Shown here: positions 34,298-36,467 of the stretch, piece after piece
Layout: each line of letters opens with the position of its first letter
How positions within the stretch are numbered: the first letter of the stretch is position 1
Source: Bacillus_I endophytica_A
GTDB lineage: Bacteria > Bacillota > Bacilli > Bacillales > Bacillaceae_H
Direction of reading: 5' to 3'
Length of the DNA: 36,467 nucleotides
Assembly: GCF_026790145.1 (NCBI RefSeq)
Contig: NZ_JALAMS010000052.1
Coordinates: 1 to 36,467 of the forward strand
The notes under the pieces: model-generated
Seen by the model: only the letters and a program-made list of their open reading frames with translations
Told to the model about the DNA's origin: nothing
Database searches by the model: none
Program-made: the position numbers and the translations under genes

Positions 34298-34384
34298 TGC
34301 CCCCCTCCTAGGAGGGGAGATGAGCAACCTATACAAACCTCTTTCAAATGAATATAACCTTTAATATGTATCATAGATTGCATT

Positions 34385-34427
34385 AAAATAAGGGATATAC
34401 ACTTACTTATTGTACATTCCTTATTTT
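34385..34427 (+). terminator. Weak terminator-like hairpin
   Basis: AAAATAAGG and CCTTATTTT can pair across a 25-nt loop, 88 bp after the YkoP-like gene. Confidence 0.4.
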
Positions 34428-34454
34428 ATTAACATAATACATACTGGCGGCAGT
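34427..34454 (+). repeat. dif-like sequence (weak)
   Basis: TATTAACATAATACATACTG then GCGGCAGT, 19 of 28 to dif and close to the 4808 site in its left half. It follows a hairpin rather than preceding one. Confidence 0.3.
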
Positions 34455-34599
34455 TTCCAACTCTGCACAACAGACTTCTTTCATAGTGTTAATTCCGTTC
34501 ATTTTAAACTGGTTAGCTAATCATTCTCCACTCCAATCTGACTAATTTGTACTGTGAAAGTTGAGCACCTTACTCCAACTTATTTTGAACGGTTATTTC

Positions 34600-34878
34600 T
34601 TAAAATAGTCTTCTTGGATACAGGGATTGAATCTGCTCTAAATCGCATAATAATACTTTAATATCATTTTGAGACAGATAAACCGGCATTTGATCATAAA
34701 GAGTAATAATTTGACCATCGTTTTCATTCTCGTGATTTTTCAAATAATTATATAAAATATTTAATTGGTTTTCATTTAGAGTGGATTCAGTGAAGAAGTG
34801 TTTAACTCTTTGTAAGGAGAAAATATTATTCTCTTCATCAAATTCACCTGAAATAATATGTCCATCTATGTTTGGCAT
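34600..34878 (-). CDS. Unknown small protein
   Basis: 92 residues from MPNIDGHIISGEFDEENNIF. AGGAG stands 9 nt before this ATG, whereas an in-frame ATG six codons earlier overlaps the binding site itself. Acidic N-terminal part, then helices (LNENQLNILYNYLKNHENEN) and NDIKVLLCDLEQIQSLYPR. No family recognised. It lies downstream of the spoVA-type operon, separated by 230 bp, in the same direction. Confidence 0.55.
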   Translation of the reverse strand: MPNIDGHIISGEFDEENNIFSLQRVKHFFTESTLNENQLNILYNYLKNHENENDGQIITLYDQMPVYLSQNDIKVLLCDLEQIQSLYPRRLF

Positions 34879-35108
34879 ATTGACTACTCCTAACATGTCT
34901 TTAATTATCCTGATGGCATAAGATAAAGAGCCTTATAAATCATGATAAAAGTTATCTAAGGATGTCTAAATTATATACCGACAGAACTATTCAATTCCTT
35001 TTTCTTGGCTTAATGGGAACGTGGGATACTCCCATTTGAAAGAAGGCTTAATTACTTTAACAGCTTCTTTCTTTTTTATAATGAATGACGTTGTAACAGA
35101 AATAATGA

Positions 35109-35969
35109 TTAACTTCTTAAAATAGGACCCACTTTATCAATAGTCTCTTGTAATTTTTCGCTATTTTTGCTATACATATGCTTGGCTTCCTTTACTTCTG
35201 TTCCAAGGGCAAATAACTCTAAGTCCGCCTGACATTTTTTCAATGTTGAAAGCATTAACGGCTTTTCTTGAGGAGGTGGGACTTGAAGTTTATCATCAAA
35301 AAGGTCAATCGTTAATTGTCCATAAGAGTCCACTTGCCCCAGAAAGACATTTTCAATCGTAACCCCTTGTTTTTCTAGCTCTGTGTTCAACCAACTCCGG
35401 CTCCGACCTGCTGTAGATAACGGCTCATCCAATATTTCGCCATCCATAATGACGGTCTGAGGTTCCTTAATGGGAGCAACCTTTATGTTTACATCTTTCG
35501 CGGTTACAGGCTGGTTTTCTTTCTTTAGCAATACGCTCAAATCACCCGTTGGCTCTAGTGCCGCAAATTCGACATCTGCTGCCTGAAAGACATTCTTCTT
35601 CCGAAGCAATTCCAACAACTCATCGGTTGTATATTTTTCCTTTTTTAAATTATCTTCCATGATCTTGCCGTCCTTAATAAAAACCGTTGCTTTCCCTTCT
35701 ATAAAATCACGAAAACCTTTACTTTTTAGCGAAAGCAAACCAGCAAGAAAAGGGATGGCTGCAAAGATAACAATGCCAAGTATCCCGTTAAAAATGTTCC
35801 GTTCCAGTCCCGTGATCACTTCTGCTCCTATGCTACCGATAGTAATTCCTGTAACATATTCGAAAAAAGAAAGTTGAGACAGTTGTTTTTTTCCTAACCA
35901 TTTTGTAATCAAAAACAGAACAACAAGAAAGATTAATGACCTTACGACTATATCTAACCAATCAGGCAC
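35109..35969 (-). CDS. DUF421 (YetF-like) protein with C-terminal DUF1657-like segment
   Basis: 286 residues. Three hydrophobic segments (about 8-22, 38-54, 60-80), GKATVFIKDGKIMEDNLKK and TVIMDGEILDEPLSTAGRS typical of DUF421. After a PPPQEKP linker the last ~50 residues (STLKKCQADLELFALGTEVK onward) resemble the DUF1657 protein encoded just upstream, so the product looks like a fusion of both partner families. Such genes accompany mobile spoVA operons linked to spore heat resistance. It is 32 bp from the DUF1657 gene. Confidence 0.85.
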   Translation of the reverse strand: MPDWLDIVVRSLIFLVVLFLITKWLGKKQLSQLSFFEYVTGITIGSIGAEVITGLERNIFNGILGIVIFAAIPFLAGLLSLKSKGFRDFIEGKATVFIKDGKIMEDNLKKEKYTTDELLELLRKKNVFQAADVEFAALEPTGDLSVLLKKENQPVTAKDVNIKVAPIKEPQTVIMDGEILDEPLSTAGRSRSWLNTELEKQGVTIENVFLGQVDSYGQLTIDLFDDKLQVPPPQEKPLMLSTLKKCQADLELFALGTEVKEAKHMYSKNSEKLQETIDKVGPILRS

Positions 35970-36001
35970 TGCTTAACACCTCTCATAAAAGAATGTTGAT
36001 C

Positions 36002-36208
36002 TTAAAAGCCTTTGTACTGAGATTCCTCTCGTTCCAACTCTCCCACACGTTTTTTTAGATCCGTTACCACTTCATGCACGACCATCATCGAATCATGCAA
36101 CGTGCGTTTCGATTCATGGTCTTCCGTCCTTAAGGCTAAACTGGATAAACTAGCTTCCATCCCTTTAAGATTAGCCAAACATTGTTTCACTTCTGATGCG
36201 ATTGTCAT
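36002..36208 (-). CDS. DUF1657 small protein
   Basis: 68 residues, all helical: TIASEVKQCLANLKGMEASL, LALRTEDHESKRTLHDSM and VVTDLKKRVGELEREE. Characteristic of DUF1657 proteins that accompany extra spoVA operons. Soluble, role unknown. Starts 12 bp after the SpoVAE stop with AGGAGG in the gap. Confidence 0.88.
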   Translation of the reverse strand: MTIASEVKQCLANLKGMEASLSSLALRTEDHESKRTLHDSMMVVHEVVTDLKKRVGELEREESQYKGF

Positions 36209-36220
36209 CTTCTATCCTCC

Positions 36221-36467
36221 TTATCCTTTTGGTTTAAAAAGTATAGCGCCAAGCATTCCGAAAATAATAGCAGCTGAAATCCCTGCACTTGTCACTTCAA
36301 ACATCCCCGAAATAACACCTACTAACCCATGTTTTTCGGCTTCTTGCATGGCCCCGTGTACAAGAGAATTTCCGAAACTTGTAATCGGAACTGTAGCTCC
36401 GGCTCCTGCAAAATCGATAAAAGGTTCGTATAAACCCACCCCATCTAGGAGGGCGCCAAGGACCCCA
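36221..36467 (-). CDS. spoVAE: SpoVAE-type protein (SpoVAEb), 5' end outside the window
   Basis: 82 residues of the C-terminal part are visible. GLYEPFIDFAGAGATVPITS and SGMFEVTSAGISAAIIFG are hallmark SpoVAE sequences, and the end is LFKPKG. The frame is open to the last base of the window (GVLGALLDGVGLYEP). SpoVA proteins form the channel that moves dipicolinic acid into the forespore and out at germination. The order SpoVAE, DUF1657, DUF421 matches the distal end of the spoVA2mob-type operon; spoVAC and spoVAD should lie to the right. Confidence 0.92.
   Translation of the reverse strand, partial: GVLGALLDGVGLYEPFIDFAGAGATVPITSFGNSLVHGAMQEAEKHGLVGVISGMFEVTSAGISAAIIFGMLGAILFKPKG

Noticed and set aside
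1..36467. CRISPR array, rRNA or tRNA genes, replication origin
   Set aside because: No regularly spaced repeats, no conserved RNA sequences and no DnaA-box cluster were seen.

Overview
The window is about 36 kb of AT-rich DNA from an endospore-forming Bacillaceae chromosome. This rests on its content: GerA/GerB/GerC-type germinant receptor genes, the end of a spoVA-type operon with DUF1657 and DUF421 partners, AGGAGG-type ribosome binding sites and frequent TTG starts. I cannot name the species. It reads as an accessory region: three broken insertion sequences (IS6, IS200/IS605 and IS3 families), a serine recombinase, an Rpn-type nuclease, tandem duplications, gene remnants and dispersed repeats, with few housekeeping genes.

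Layout. 1-760: decayed IS6-family element cut by the window edge. 848-2745: fatty-acid desaturase/EamA transporter pair. 3067-8273: small gene blocks (VOC protein; a duplicated pair of unknown small genes; an alpha/beta hydrolase; an HD phosphohydrolase) separated by short repeats that resemble the Bacillus chromosome-dimer resolution site dif. Three of these repeats belong to a 98-99 nt family with a hairpin in the middle and a TTTTACGG-type tail. 8380-9477: an orphan GerB-type permease. 9802-10592: a serine recombinase with two palindromes upstream that look like resolution subsites. 10786-14147: amidohydrolase, carboxymuconolactone-decarboxylase-like protein and MFS exporter, with a divergent XRE/MmyB-type regulator. 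14588-20551: a germinant receptor locus (GerA, GerC, a frameshifted GerB, a GerC scar, an intact GerB and a 40-residue membrane ORF, with a divergent two-helix protein that may be a D subunit). 20735-24926: DUF4046 protein, GerB remnant, HPr-like protein, Rpn nuclease, IS200 remnant and a DUF421 protein. 25441-26705: an esterase flanked by a perfect 21-bp inverted repeat. 27497-32964: a tiny ORF, two diacylglycerol-kinase-type proteins, a zinc alcohol dehydrogenase, a class II aldolase-like protein and a probable extra prolipoprotein diacylglyceryl transferase (Lgt). 33184-34878: IS3 remnant, YkoP-like protein and an unknown small gene. 35109-36467: the 3' end of a spoVA operon (DUF421-DUF1657 fusion, DUF1657, SpoVAE) running off the right edge.

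A working theme (inference) is spore germination and resistance: receptor subunits, the Lgt that would lipidate GerC-type lipoproteins, and SpoVA channel components all sit on one mosaic segment. The most unusual signal is the set of dif-like repeats punctuating 3.0-8.2 kb, together with recombinase-type palindromes shared between the recombinase, the Rpn nuclease and the repeat tails. Mismatch counts and base-composition remarks were made by eye.
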